This document shows positions 33,681 to 42,332 of a stretch of 64,000 nt of DNA, one piece after another (positions within the stretch are counted from its first letter, which is position 1; each line of letters begins with the position of its first letter). Location of the stretch: assembly GCA_002344215.1 (NCBI GenBank), contig DDSV01000018.1, positions 84,234 through 148,233 on the forward strand, given 5' to 3'. Position numbers and translations under genes: made by a program. The stretch comes from Akkermansiaceae bacterium UBA2381. GTDB taxonomy: Bacteria; Verrucomicrobiota; Verrucomicrobiia; Verrucomicrobiales; DEV007. The notes under the pieces were generated by a model. That model was given only the letters and a program-made list of their open reading frames with translations. It did not search any database and had not been told where the DNA came from.

Positions 33681-35450
33681 ATGAAGGCGATATATACCCA
33701 TCGAATGTTGCCCTTGGCTATAGTTTGGGTGGTCGTAGGCTTGGCACACGGGCAGGAAGAGATTCGAGCTATCGGTCCGTGGAGGATCGGGATGAGCGCT
33801 GCTGAAGCCGAGCGGGCGGGGCCCCGTTTGAACGACCGTGGCGCATCGTTTGGTCGCTTGACGGGCAAAGTCGAGCTCTACGGACAGGAGGGGAACCTTC
33901 AACTAAACTTGACTGATGAGAGAGTCGTCAGCATCTCCTTCAGTTCAGAAACTTTCGACAACCCTAGTAAGTTTCAAGCATCCGCCAGAGCATTGCTCCT
34001 GAGTATCGGATCAGCCTACCAGGTGCAGGAGGTGGAACTGCATATAGATGCCGCCCTCGCTCGATTTCGAGGTGAGACCAATCTAAACTCCACGCCAAAT
34101 TTTTCACTTCCAGGAACACCCGGTTTTAACATCTCCCTAAGCAGGATGATCTATGCCGACGGCAGCGATAACGGCTATTGCTGGCAATTGGAGGCCTCAA
34201 AAGAGATTCCCATTTTACCACCCTTGATACAGACCAGCGCTCCCACGACTCCCGCCGAACCCACCTCCAGCCTTTGGTCCCTCGAACTCCCCGGCAGCAA
34301 AGAGGCCGTTTTCAAACGCTCCCTCAGCTCCGTCAATGCCCTCCTGGTCCGGCCGCTCGAGGGTGCGGGAAACGCCGCCTCGGCCATGAAACTGAGTGCC
34401 ACGGCCGTTGGCGGAACAAATCCGGAGAACATCACCTTCGGTTTCAACCAGGCCGTTGGCGAGGATATGCAAAAAGCTTCCAGCGAAGTGGTCCGTGCGG
34501 TTCAAGTTCGCCATGGCCAGTATCCCGCGAGCATGGATGTGAAGTTTGGCTTCGGTGACAAGTGGGGTGGTAAGGACGGGCCTTCAGCCGCCGTAGCCTG
34601 TGCGCTGTTGCTCGAATCGCTCATCGAAGGGTTCGAAATTCCCGGCCATTTCGCCGTTACCGGTGATCTGAACGCGGACTCGACCGTGCAATCCGTCGGT
34701 GGAGTCGCGGATAAAATCCGGGGAGCCATGGATCTGAAATGCACCCTCATTGCGGTGCCGGCCGGCAATGAGGAGGACCTCGACGATTTGGTGGTGGAGG
34801 AAAATCTGCGACGCTTCCTCACCGCCCAGATCTTCACTCTAAAAAAACTCGACGACGCCATCCTGCTCGCTCATTCCGCCAGTGCAACCAGCGCTCAGCA
34901 AGCGGCCTTGGCTGATCTCGCGGCTCTTCAGAGCGAGCTCACAACCGGAGGAGCCACCGCGCTCAATGCGCCCACGACCAGCACGCGACTTCAGGCCATC
35001 CTGGTGGCCTTCCCCAATTGTTACACCGCCAAAATTCTCCTGGCCGCCACCCAGCGAAAGATCCCCGGTCGTTACTCGCTCAGCGGGACTTGTGTGCGCA
35101 TCGAAGGAGCGATGGCTCCCTTTGAAAAAACGATTCAGGAGATTCGTGGCGGGGCCAACATCGCCAACTATCAGTTGGGTCGCGACAATCCGCTGCAAGC
35201 GGCCAAAAACAATCTCGCCGCCCTCAAAGCCAAATCGGATCCACGGCTCACACGGGTGATCGATGCCGAAATGGCCCTGATCGACCAATACCAACGCCTC
35301 CTTAATGCCAACCTGAAGTCCAGCACGGTGGCCGGGAATTATCTCGCCGAACTTCGCACCGCCGGGGAACGGTCCGATGCCGAATGGCAAAAGCTGAGGG
35401 ATGACAAGGAGATCCAGGACCAGCTCATGCAGCGTGGGGTCAGTTTGTGA
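33681..35450 (+). CDS. Exported Lon-type (S16) Ser-Lys protease without ATPase, tandem copy 1
   Basis: A 589-aa protein with an N-terminal signal sequence (LPLAIVWVVVGLAHG), an N-terminal domain beginning IGPWRIGMSAAEAERAGPRL (30-175), a short Pro/Thr-rich linker (about 180-197) and an S16-like domain (about 198-400). The protease site is complete: S302 in KDGPSAA and K345 in GGVADK, 43 residues apart, exactly as in the window's own Lon (S707/K750) and E. coli Lon. TGDLNADSTVQSVGG matches Lon's TGEINLRGSVLPIGG. A helical C-terminal region (400-589) has no match I recognise. There is no AAA+ domain, so it would act without ATP outside the cytoplasm. Its paralogue follows 24 bp downstream. Confidence 0.85.
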   Translation: MKAIYTHRMLPLAIVWVVVGLAHGQEEIRAIGPWRIGMSAAEAERAGPRLNDRGASFGRLTGKVELYGQEGNLQLNLTDERVVSISFSSETFDNPSKFQASARALLLSIGSAYQVQEVELHIDAALARFRGETNLNSTPNFSLPGTPGFNISLSRMIYADGSDNGYCWQLEASKEIPILPPLIQTSAPTTPAEPTSSLWSLELPGSKEAVFKRSLSSVNALLVRPLEGAGNAASAMKLSATAVGGTNPENITFGFNQAVGEDMQKASSEVVRAVQVRHGQYPASMDVKFGFGDKWGGKDGPSAAVACALLLESLIEGFEIPGHFAVTGDLNADSTVQSVGGVADKIRGAMDLKCTLIAVPAGNEEDLDDLVVEENLRRFLTAQIFTLKKLDDAILLAHSASATSAQQAALADLAALQSELTTGGATALNAPTTSTRLQAILVAFPNCYTAKILLAATQRKIPGRYSLSGTCVRIEGAMAPFEKTIQEIRGGANIANYQLGRDNPLQAAKNNLAALKAKSDPRLTRVIDAEMALIDQYQRLLNANLKSSTVAGNYLAELRTAGERSDAEWQKLRDDKEIQDQLMQRGVSL

Positions 35451-35474
35451 GCCGAACCATTTCCTTTCACCATA

Positions 35475-37268
35475 ATGAAAACCTCTTTTGGCTGCTTTTT
35501 GATCGGGATTTTCCTTTTGGGCTGCGCGATGGGGCGAGCCCAGGACTCACTCGGACCATGGAAACTGGGAATGACGGAAGCGGAAGCGAACACGGCAGGA
35601 CCTACCCTGACCTATACCACCTCGCGCGATAAAACCGGGAAAGAAGCTCGACAGGGCAGCGGAGGCGAATGTGAAGTTCTTGGGCAGTCAGTTGCCAGCA
35701 TTAATCTCACGATTGTCGAGGGAACAGTCTACCGCATCGATTTGCGTAGCCAATCCTTTGATAACTTTGCCACCTTCTCGGCGAACTACGAGGCTCTGCT
35801 ACTGGCCGTATGTCAGGATCGTGAGATCATGAGCGGGCCGGCCTTCGCCACATCAGCCGTTGAGAGAGCCGCAAAGTATGCCGATGCAAATGGTGTGCAA
35901 AGGCTCAGTATATCCGGGCAGCCGGGACTACTGTTTTCTATGGAATCGTCGATAAAGACCACGAACAACATCGATTCCCGTCAATACTCCTGGACCGTCA
36001 CGCTGTCGAAAGAATCCTCCCCATCGACTGGTCCCGGTGGGAGCGGCACCGTTCCACCCGCCGCGCCATCACCCAATTCCACCGTTTCCCTCTGGTCCCT
36101 CGAACTTCCGGGAAGCAAAGAAGCCGAATTCAAACGCTCGCTCACTTCCGTCAATGCCCTCCTCGTGCGCCCGCTGGAGGGCTCTGGTAATGCCGCTTCG
36201 GCAATGAAGCTCAGTGTGACCGCGGTAAAAGGCCGCACGGATGAGAATGTCGTCTTCGGATTCAACCAGGCGGTTGGCGAGGACATGCGCCGCGCTTCCG
36301 AAGAAGTTGTTCGGGCCGTTCAGATTCGCCACGGTCAATATCCCGCCAGCACCGACGTGCAGTTTGGTTTTGGCGACAAGTGGGGCGGAAAAGATGGACC
36401 ATCTGCCGCAGTGGCTTGTGCTCTCCTGCTGGAGTCGCTCATTGAAGGATTCGAAATTCCCACGGAATTCGCGGTAACCGGAGATCTGAATGCCGATGCC
36501 ACTGTCCAAGCCGTCGGGGGAGTTGCTGACAAAATCCGTGGAGCCATGGATTTGAAATGTACCGTGATCGGAGTGCCGGCCGCCAACGAAGAAGATCTGA
36601 CAGACCTGGTGGTAGAGGAGAGCCTGAGGCGCTTCCTCACGGCAAAAATCTTCACCCTGCGGCAGCTCGATGACGCGATTGCGATCGTTCATGCGGAGAC
36701 ACAAACCGAGGCCCAGAAAGCAGCTCTCGCGGATCTTTCGGCGCTTCAAAGTGGAATGGCCACAGGTGGAGCCGCGGTGCTCTACGCCCCCACCACTTCG
36801 ACCCGTCTGGAGACCATCCTCACGACTTTTCCGAATTGTTATACCGCGAAAATTCTGCTCAGCGCGAGCAAACGCCAGGTACCCGCCCGATACTCACTCG
36901 CAGGAACGCTCGTGCGCATCGATGGCGCCATGTCCCCTTTTTCCAAAACTATTGAGGAGATTCGGGGGGGTGCCGATATTACCGACTTTCAATTTGGCAG
37001 GGACAACCCTCTGCAAAAAGCCAAAAACAGTTTGGGGGCGCTCAAACCCAAATCGGATCAGCGTCTCCTCCGCGTCATTGACGCCGAGATGGCTCTGATC
37101 GACCATTTCCAGCGACTCCTCAACGCGAATCTCAAGTCTTCGACAGTGGCGCAGAAATATCTGGTAGAACTAAGAACTGCCGGAGAGCGTTCCGACGCCG
37201 AATGGCAAAAGATCCGCGAAAACAAAGACATTCAGGATCAGTTCATGCAGCGCGGCATTCAGTTGTGA
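35475..37268 (+). CDS. Exported Lon-type (S16) Ser-Lys protease without ATPase, tandem copy 2
   Basis: Paralogue of the preceding gene, 597 aa. The signal sequence FGCFLIGIFLLGCAMGRAQ could be cut by signal peptidase I near GRAQ; LLGC is a weak lipobox. The N-terminal domain (26-180, SLGPWKLGMTEAEANTAGP) has diverged much more from copy 1 than the protease and C-terminal parts have. Catalytic S310 (KDGPSAA) and K353 (GGVADK) are conserved with 43-residue spacing. The linker is Gly/Pro-rich (about 182-202). The tandem pair looks co-transcribed (24 bp gap) and arose by duplication, with the N-terminal domain perhaps specifying different ligands or partners. Confidence 0.85.
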   Translation: MKTSFGCFLIGIFLLGCAMGRAQDSLGPWKLGMTEAEANTAGPTLTYTTSRDKTGKEARQGSGGECEVLGQSVASINLTIVEGTVYRIDLRSQSFDNFATFSANYEALLLAVCQDREIMSGPAFATSAVERAAKYADANGVQRLSISGQPGLLFSMESSIKTTNNIDSRQYSWTVTLSKESSPSTGPGGSGTVPPAAPSPNSTVSLWSLELPGSKEAEFKRSLTSVNALLVRPLEGSGNAASAMKLSVTAVKGRTDENVVFGFNQAVGEDMRRASEEVVRAVQIRHGQYPASTDVQFGFGDKWGGKDGPSAAVACALLLESLIEGFEIPTEFAVTGDLNADATVQAVGGVADKIRGAMDLKCTVIGVPAANEEDLTDLVVEESLRRFLTAKIFTLRQLDDAIAIVHAETQTEAQKAALADLSALQSGMATGGAAVLYAPTTSTRLETILTTFPNCYTAKILLSASKRQVPARYSLAGTLVRIDGAMSPFSKTIEEIRGGADITDFQFGRDNPLQKAKNSLGALKPKSDQRLLRVIDAEMALIDHFQRLLNANLKSSTVAQKYLVELRTAGERSDAEWQKIRENKDIQDQFMQRGIQL

Positions 37269-37516
37269 TCGCGTAGATCCGTCCACTTACGGACTTGGTT
37301 TGTATTTGGACGCTCAACCAACCCATGATGGCCCCGTCATACTAACCTTGTTTCGAAATGAGTTTGCAGTGACGACTCTGCCTAAGCTGTAAGGCGCCGT
37401 TAGAATCTTATAGCTTGTCTGTCCCTTCAAATTAAGAAAACCAGCAAACGAGAGTGTCGGTAACGCGATCCGACGAATGGAACGATTCCAGCACCCGATC
37501 ACCAGACAAAATTGAA

Positions 37517-37741
37517 ATGGAACTACTTTCAACAACTTTGGTGACCGTTGGGCTTCTCTGCCTGGTGATTCTTCAATTGGTGGCCATCGTGACTTCGTTT
37601 TCACGAGGGATAGCCGAGGTGCTCCGGGTCTTCCTGATTCCAGGCTACGCGCTTTGGATCGCCTGCACCGGCGAAACCTGGGGCAAATGGACGCTCGGGA
37701 TTGGGCTGGCTTCGTCGTTCGTGGGGTTGAGTCTGGGATGA
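37517..37741 (+). CDS. Small membrane protein, unknown
   Basis: A 74-aa frame from the ATG at 37517, dominated by two or three hydrophobic helices (LVTVGLLCLVILQLVAIVTSF, LRVFLIPGYALWIAC, WTLGIGLASSFVGLSL). The longer frame from 37454 adds a polar stretch with no support. It lies within the repeat-bracketed segment after the two proteases. It could be a real small protein, since its hydrophobic pattern is regular, but nothing identifies a function. Confidence 0.5.
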   Translation: MELLSTTLVTVGLLCLVILQLVAIVTSFSRGIAEVLRVFLIPGYALWIACTGETWGKWTLGIGLASSFVGLSLG

Positions 37742-37754
37742 CGAAAGCCTTTCC

Positions 37755-37818
37755 AGGGACAGACTAATCCTCCAAAAAGTCCGCCTGGCCACAAAATGAT
37801 GAACCTGTCTCCATTTCT
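37755..37818 (+). repeat. Short palindromic repeat, copy 6, with a tandem 10-mer tail
   Basis: AGGGACAGACTAATCCTCC, core AAAAAGTCCGCCTGGCC, then GATGAACCTGTCTCC. The following CCATTTCTAC is repeated twice and a third time in part (37811-37834). Starts 14 bp after the stop of the small membrane protein. Confidence 0.88.
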
Positions 37819-37832
37819 ACCCATTTCTACCC

Positions 37833-37872
37833 ATTAAATCTTAGTTATCCTAGGGACAGGTTAATTCTCCAA
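37833..37872 (+). repeat. Direct repeat, right copy, bracketing the protease segment
   Basis: Identical over 25 bp to 33089-33113, and over 40 bp with one mismatch. With the left copy it encloses about 4.7 kb holding both exported proteases. Confidence 0.85.
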
Positions 37873-37977
37873 GGACCCCAGTACCGGTTATCCGACCCTT
37901 TTCCGGAAGCCAAGAATCCCCTCTGCGGCGAATAATGCCCCTATACTCCGCATTTTTATGCGGAGAGTATATCCCTC
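37853..37977 (+). repeat. Long palindromic repeat, copy 3, with a strong hairpin
   Basis: GGGACAGGTTAATTCTCC, then GGACCCCAGTACCGG and further blocks shared with the other long copies. The right end has diverged into a perfect hairpin CTCCGCAT-TTTT-ATGCGGAG (37946-37965) that sits just past the stop of the minus-strand gene at 37976. Confidence 0.78.
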
Positions 37978-38590
37978 ACAAAAACCTCCACCTCGCGCGG
38001 CGGGGAAACTGCGTGAGATACACCGCCCGGATGAGTGGTTTGTTGGACGAGGAGTCCAGCACCATCAACTCGGCCTGGCCGCCTTTTTTAAGACCGTAGG
38101 AATCACCGGAGTGGAACAACTTCCACCGTTTCGTCCGTTCGGTGCCCCGGATCGTATAGCGGATCGTCGCATAGTGGGAACGCCTCGTTGTGGTTTTCGA
38201 GCCATGGCTTTGATCCACGTTGGCGCTCGATTGCCAGGTCTCCGTTTTCAGTTCCTCCACCGTGCCGAGGATGATCTCGCCCTCGGTGAAAATCTTCCTC
38301 ACCCGCAGGAATCGCCAGGCAGCGACGAGAAGCGCAAGACCAGCCACCGCGAGTGCAATGGGAGGCACCTTTTCGGACATCAAGGCCTCGAAGGATTTAC
38401 CCGCCATGGCTTGGGCATTCGGCATGGGTTGCCCCAACCACCAGAACCCTGCCGCCACCACGATTCCGAACCCGCAGACCTTGAGGCAAAAGCCGAAAAG
38501 GAAATCATTCCAATAGAGGGAATCCAGGCCGGGGACGGAGGGAGAATTCGAGTTCATGGAAGGGACGGACGCTCCCTTGCTAGATGCCAT
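37976..38590 (-). CDS. Membrane protein with C-terminal DUF3592-like domain
   Basis: A 204-aa protein with two hydrophobic helices (about 37-53 and 75-94) and a C-terminal beta-rich part (GEIILGTVEELKTETWQ..., HYATIRYTIRGTERTKRW, KKGGQAELMVLDSSSNKPLIRAVY). This layout matches DUF3592-type proteins, where a short beta domain lies between or after membrane helices; the family function is unknown. An internal ATG at 38557 is also a possible start. The 3' end abuts the hairpin of the long repeat. Confidence 0.7.
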   Translation of the reverse strand: MASSKGASVPSMNSNSPSVPGLDSLYWNDFLFGFCLKVCGFGIVVAAGFWWLGQPMPNAQAMAGKSFEALMSEKVPPIALAVAGLALLVAAWRFLRVRKIFTEGEIILGTVEELKTETWQSSANVDQSHGSKTTTRRSHYATIRYTIRGTERTKRWKLFHSGDSYGLKKGGQAELMVLDSSSNKPLIRAVYLTQFPRRARWRFL

Positions 38591-38867
38591 GAGATCGGTT
38601 TTTTGACAAGTCTGAGCTTCGGGCAGAGCCAGCTTCCGGATGACATGATGAAGCTGACTTCGTGTTCCCTCGTCTCCATGAGACGAAGGCTGTTGTCAAA
38701 GGAGCGTGGATTGCCTGTCGGCTACCTTCGGTTCTCCTGTCCGCTTCTCGAATCCGTCGGCTCCCGGCACGCCCCTTTCCCCCGATGCGGGCAGGAACCA
38801 TAGCGAACCGGAGATAGCAACCCAAGGGCCGCCCGAAGGGCAAGCAACGCGAGTGTCTCGCTGCGAT
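38591..38867. other. Non-coding gap
   Basis: About 280 bp between two minus-strand genes. I see short inverted pieces (GGGCCGCCCGAAGGGC region near 38828) but no repeat of the main family, no tRNA and no gene. Confidence 0.4.
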
Positions 38868-39767
38868 TCACCGGCTTTTTACGGCGGGCACCGCCTTCGC
38901 CTTGTCAGGGACCAATCCCTGCTTTGTCACCGCCTCCCAGGCCAGTTCCTGTAGAAGGAGATTGAGTTTGTCATCCCAGGCGGGATTTGCCTTGAGAATG
39001 GCGGGGAGAGGCAGACCGACGGGGTTTCGCTGGTAGATGGCGGCGAAATGACAGTAGGCCGCAAGCGCCATGATCGGGGCGGTGGGGTGTCCCCAGTTGT
39101 CGCGGAAGAGCTCGCTTTGCCGGGTGATGCCGGGACATTCACCGGCGATGATTTTCTCCCGCAGCTGAATCACCGCCTGACCGACCGGAATGGTGACCAG
39201 TGCGTTGGTCTTCAGCTTCCCGTTGATGTCCGAGACGTAATCGTCGACGTCTTTGTCATACTGATCCTGGGCCTTTTTCAGTTCGGGAATCGAAGTGGCG
39301 TTGTGGTCCACCTTCTTCTTTGTCTCCAGTGGATAGACAGGATGATATTCATCATTCGGGAGCCAGTATTTCTGCACCGTGATACGAATGTCAGGGTTGT
39401 GCGCCACGGCGAGGGTCGCAAACTGTTCGATGCCCTCGTCCGGCAACCAGATGGGTGAAAGCGTCAGCACATCGACCTGACCGGCGGTTAATAATGATTT
39501 CGCGGTGTTCTTATCGTCCGGAACGGCCCAGTGCTTCGACACGGTCGAGCCACCAATGCCGGATTTTCCGAGGGCCCGGTGATTCGGGATCCCGGCATGG
39601 TTCGCCATCTCACTGAGGATAGGCACAACCCACACATGAAAACTGTGCCCGCAGGTGAAGACCCGAAGCCCTTCCGGCTCAGCTGCAGATACTGATACCG
39701 GGAGAGTTGAGAAGAGCGCAACGGCAAACCCGGCGAGAAGTTTTAACGAGTGAGGCGCGAATGACAT
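38868..39767 (-). CDS. Secreted SGNH-hydrolase-like protein
   Basis: Exported protein of about 299 aa from the ATG at 39767 (signal peptide LLAGFAVALFSTLPVSVSAAE). The mature part begins LRVFTCGHSFHVWVVPILSEMA, in which GHS occupies the position of the SGNH block I serine, followed by GKSGIGGSTVSKHW (Gly block) and a late WGHPTAPIMAL that could provide the catalytic Asp-His area. Function as an esterase is plausible but the blocks are atypical. A start at 39785 would add six residues. Confidence 0.65.
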   Translation of the reverse strand: MSFAPHSLKLLAGFAVALFSTLPVSVSAAEPEGLRVFTCGHSFHVWVVPILSEMANHAGIPNHRALGKSGIGGSTVSKHWAVPDDKNTAKSLLTAGQVDVLTLSPIWLPDEGIEQFATLAVAHNPDIRITVQKYWLPNDEYHPVYPLETKKKVDHNATSIPELKKAQDQYDKDVDDYVSDINGKLKTNALVTIPVGQAVIQLREKIIAGECPGITRQSELFRDNWGHPTAPIMALAAYCHFAAIYQRNPVGLPLPAILKANPAWDDKLNLLLQELAWEAVTKQGLVPDKAKAVPAVKSR

Positions 39768-39785
39768 CACAGAATGACGCCACAT

Positions 39786-40104
39786 TAGCTGAGGTCTGTC
39801 GACTTTGTTTTAATCACGTGTGAACGTGTCAGTCCTGGAATCTGGAGTTTCATCTCCCACCCCGAGCCCCCGGCAGGAAGGAGTGGATGAAAATGGAAAC
39901 GATCTCCTGGATCTCCAAGTGATCCGCGCACCCAACCCGCGTTCGAGCCAAACGCAGCTACCCGGGCAGGAAGGTTCGGGCCGAACATGCGAAGTGGACC
40001 TCCGGGAATCCGGCGCCCCTTCTCCCGACGGCGCATGTCCGCTGCGGCGCTCCTCTTGCGTGCTCCTGTCAGGCCTTTAGATTCCGGTCTCTTAAGAAAA
40101 TCCC
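39786..40104. other. Intergenic region between divergent genes
   Basis: About 320 bp between a minus-strand SGNH-like gene and a plus-strand TIM-barrel gene. It should hold both promoters. I see no repeats, hairpins with T-runs or convincing -35/-10 pairs. Confidence 0.4.
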
Positions 40105-40959
40105 ATGAAACTCCCGCTCATTCTCCTCGCCGCGACTTTTGCCGCCCTCATCCAAATTCACGCGGCTGATCCGATCCCGGACGAGCGTCGCCTTGCCGGC
40201 ATCGCGATCGGCTGCCAGGCCTATACCTTCAACCGCTTCACCGCCTTCGAGGCGATCGAGAAAACCGCCGCCTCGGGCGCGAAGGTGATCGAGTTTTACC
40301 CCGGTCAGAAACTCTCAACCGCCGAGCCCGATCTGAAGCTCGACCACAATGCCACTCCCGAAACCCTCGACAAGGTGAAGGCCAAGCTCAAAGAGCACGA
40401 CATCATGGCTGTCGCCTACGGCGTCGTGGGGCTGAGCAAAGACGAGGCCGAGTGCCGCAAGGTCTTTGAGTTCGCGAAGACAATGGGCATCCGCGTCATC
40501 AACACCGAGTCGGTCGACGCGCTCGATACCTTCGAAAAACTCGTCAAGGAATACGACATCCAGGTCGGCTTCCACAACCATCCCAAGCGTGAAAACGATC
40601 CCAACTACAAGGTCTGGGATCCGAACTACATCCTTGAGATCGTCACAAACCGAGATCCCCGCATCGGTGCCTGCGCCGACACCGGTCACTGGATGCGCTC
40701 GGGCCTGAAGCCGGTTGATTGCCTGCGCCTTCTCAAAGGCCGCATCGTCAGTAGCCACCTCAAGGATCTCAACACCTACGGCAAAGGTTCGCACGACGTC
40801 CCTTACGGCACCGGCGAAGCCGACATGCCCGCCATCCTCGACGAACTCAAAGCACAGGGATTTTCCGGTCCCGCCTCGATCGAGTATGAACACAATTGGG
40901 AAAACTCACTCCCCGAGGTGACCCAATGCATCGACTACCTGAAAGCCCGCAAAGGCTAA
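40105..40959 (+). CDS. Secreted xylose-isomerase-like TIM barrel (sugar phosphate isomerase/epimerase family)
   Basis: A 284-aa protein of the AP endonuclease 2/xylose isomerase-like barrel family with a signal peptide (LPLILLAATFAALIQIHA). Core elements are GIAIGCQAYTFNRFTAFEAIEKT, GFHNHPKR, IGACADTGHWMRSGLKP, IVSSHLKDLN and SIEYEHNW, which supply the Glu/Asp/His metal ligands. Exported versions are common in planctomycetes and verrucomicrobia and are thought to act on sugars released outside the cytoplasm; several relatives process 3-keto-sugars. Substrate unknown. Monocistronic as far as can be seen. Confidence 0.87.
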   Translation: MKLPLILLAATFAALIQIHAADPIPDERRLAGIAIGCQAYTFNRFTAFEAIEKTAASGAKVIEFYPGQKLSTAEPDLKLDHNATPETLDKVKAKLKEHDIMAVAYGVVGLSKDEAECRKVFEFAKTMGIRVINTESVDALDTFEKLVKEYDIQVGFHNHPKRENDPNYKVWDPNYILEIVTNRDPRIGACADTGHWMRSGLKPVDCLRLLKGRIVSSHLKDLNTYGKGSHDVPYGTGEADMPAILDELKAQGFSGPASIEYEHNWENSLPEVTQCIDYLKARKG

Positions 40960-41017
40960 GCGGGTCTACTACGGTGGCGGGGTCATTTACGGATGTTACC
41001 CCGCAATTCGCAGCTGT

Positions 41018-42238
41018 TCAGCCCCCCGACTCCCGCAGCTTGTCCTTCTTGCTCTTGCGCCGGCCCTTGATCCCTCCCGTCGTCGCCGAAGCCGGAAGAG
41101 GCATCTCGACCGCCTCAAATCCAACAATCTCCTCGCGCGGCACACTCAAACTCAAACGTTTCTCAATCAGCCTGAAATGCGCATTCGCCTCGGCCGTGAC
41201 CAAGCTGATCGCGATACCGCTTTTTCCGGCACGACCGGTCCGTCCGATGCGGTGAGTGTAATCATCCGCCGAGCGCGGCAGGTCGTAATTCACGACAACG
41301 GGAAGCTTCACGATGTCGAGTCCACGCGCGGCGAGGTCGGTCGCGACGAGAACCTGGATGAGTGAATTCTTGAAGTCGAGGAGGACCTGGGTCCTCGCCC
41401 CCTGACTGAGATCACCATGAAAGGAAAGGGCACTGATGCCGTTACGCCGCAGTTTGTCGGCGACATGATCGGCGGTGTATTGAGTCGCAACAAAAACGAG
41501 GACACGTTTCCAGTCTTCCGTCGAGATGAGATGACGCAAAAGCGGGGTGCGTTTTGCGGTGTCCACCCGGATCGCGCGTTGCAGGATCAGGGGAGTTTCC
41601 ACCGGAGCGGATTCGATCTCGATGCGGGTTGGATCATGCAGGAGATCTTTAGCAAGAGAATCCACGGCAGGAGGAAAGGTCGCGGAGAAGAGCAGATTCT
41701 GGCGGCGTTTTGGCAGTAATGTCAGGATGCGTCCCAACTCAAGGGCGAATCCGGCGTCGAGCATCCGGTCCGCCTCATCGAGAACGAGTGCTTTGACTTC
41801 CGAAAGTTTCACGGCGTTGTGATCCACGAGATCGAGAAGTCTTCCCGGCGTTGCGACAATAATGTCGGCCCCTCCGCGAAGCGCCATCATCTGCGGATTG
41901 ATCGACACGCCGCCAACGGCACTGACCACTTTGATCCGATCCGGCAGATGGGCCGAACAGTGCTGGAACACTTCGCGCACCTGCGCCGCCAGCTCCCGCG
42001 TCGGCACGAGAATGAGCGCAAAGACCCGGAGCGGCCGTTCCTGCGGAATCGAGAGCCAGCGTTCGAGCAGCGGCAACACATAGGCGGTCGTTTTTCCCGA
42101 ACCTGTCTCCGCGGTCACGAGAACATCTCCTCCCCCGAGAACGACGGGTATCGCGGCCTTCTGCACGGGAGTGGGTGTCGGGTATTCATCAACCCCGCGG
42201 AGAAGCGCCGCGGAGAGACCGAGGGAGGAAAAAGGCAT
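41018..42238 (-). CDS. DEAD-box RNA helicase
   Basis: ATP-dependent RNA helicase of 406 aa. All core motifs are present: Q motif (PTPVQKAAIP), motif I AETGSGKTT, Ia PTRELAAQV, Ib TPGRLLD, II DEAD, III SAT, IV VFVATQ, V ATDLAARGLD and VI HRIGRTGRAGKSG. A basic tail (KGRRKSKKDKLR) probably aids RNA binding. It resembles RhlE/SrmB-type proteins involved in ribosome assembly or mRNA decay; the exact type cannot be told. Divergent from the pseudouridine synthase gene. Confidence 0.95.
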   Translation of the reverse strand: MPFSSLGLSAALLRGVDEYPTPTPVQKAAIPVVLGGGDVLVTAETGSGKTTAYVLPLLERWLSIPQERPLRVFALILVPTRELAAQVREVFQHCSAHLPDRIKVVSAVGGVSINPQMMALRGGADIIVATPGRLLDLVDHNAVKLSEVKALVLDEADRMLDAGFALELGRILTLLPKRRQNLLFSATFPPAVDSLAKDLLHDPTRIEIESAPVETPLILQRAIRVDTAKRTPLLRHLISTEDWKRVLVFVATQYTADHVADKLRRNGISALSFHGDLSQGARTQVLLDFKNSLIQVLVATDLAARGLDIVKLPVVVNYDLPRSADDYTHRIGRTGRAGKSGIAISLVTAEANAHFRLIEKRLSLSVPREEIVGFEAVEMPLPASATTGGIKGRRKSKKDKLRESGG

Positions 42239-42332
42239 CCCTACCAGTAACCGCGTTCTTGTTTCTGACCAAGCGAATCAGCAGATCACAAAACGAACTT
42301 GCCCCCGCCCCCACAGGGACGAAGCTCCCGTT

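Noticed and set aside
21013..37977. CRISPR array
   Set aside because: Repeats are many but irregularly spaced by whole genes, have inverted ends, and there are no cas genes or uniform spacers.
20812..38000. Prophage or integrative element
   Set aside because: No integrase, capsid, portal, terminase or conjugation genes and no tRNA-bordered attachment sites; only small repeat elements and a MITE-like insertion.
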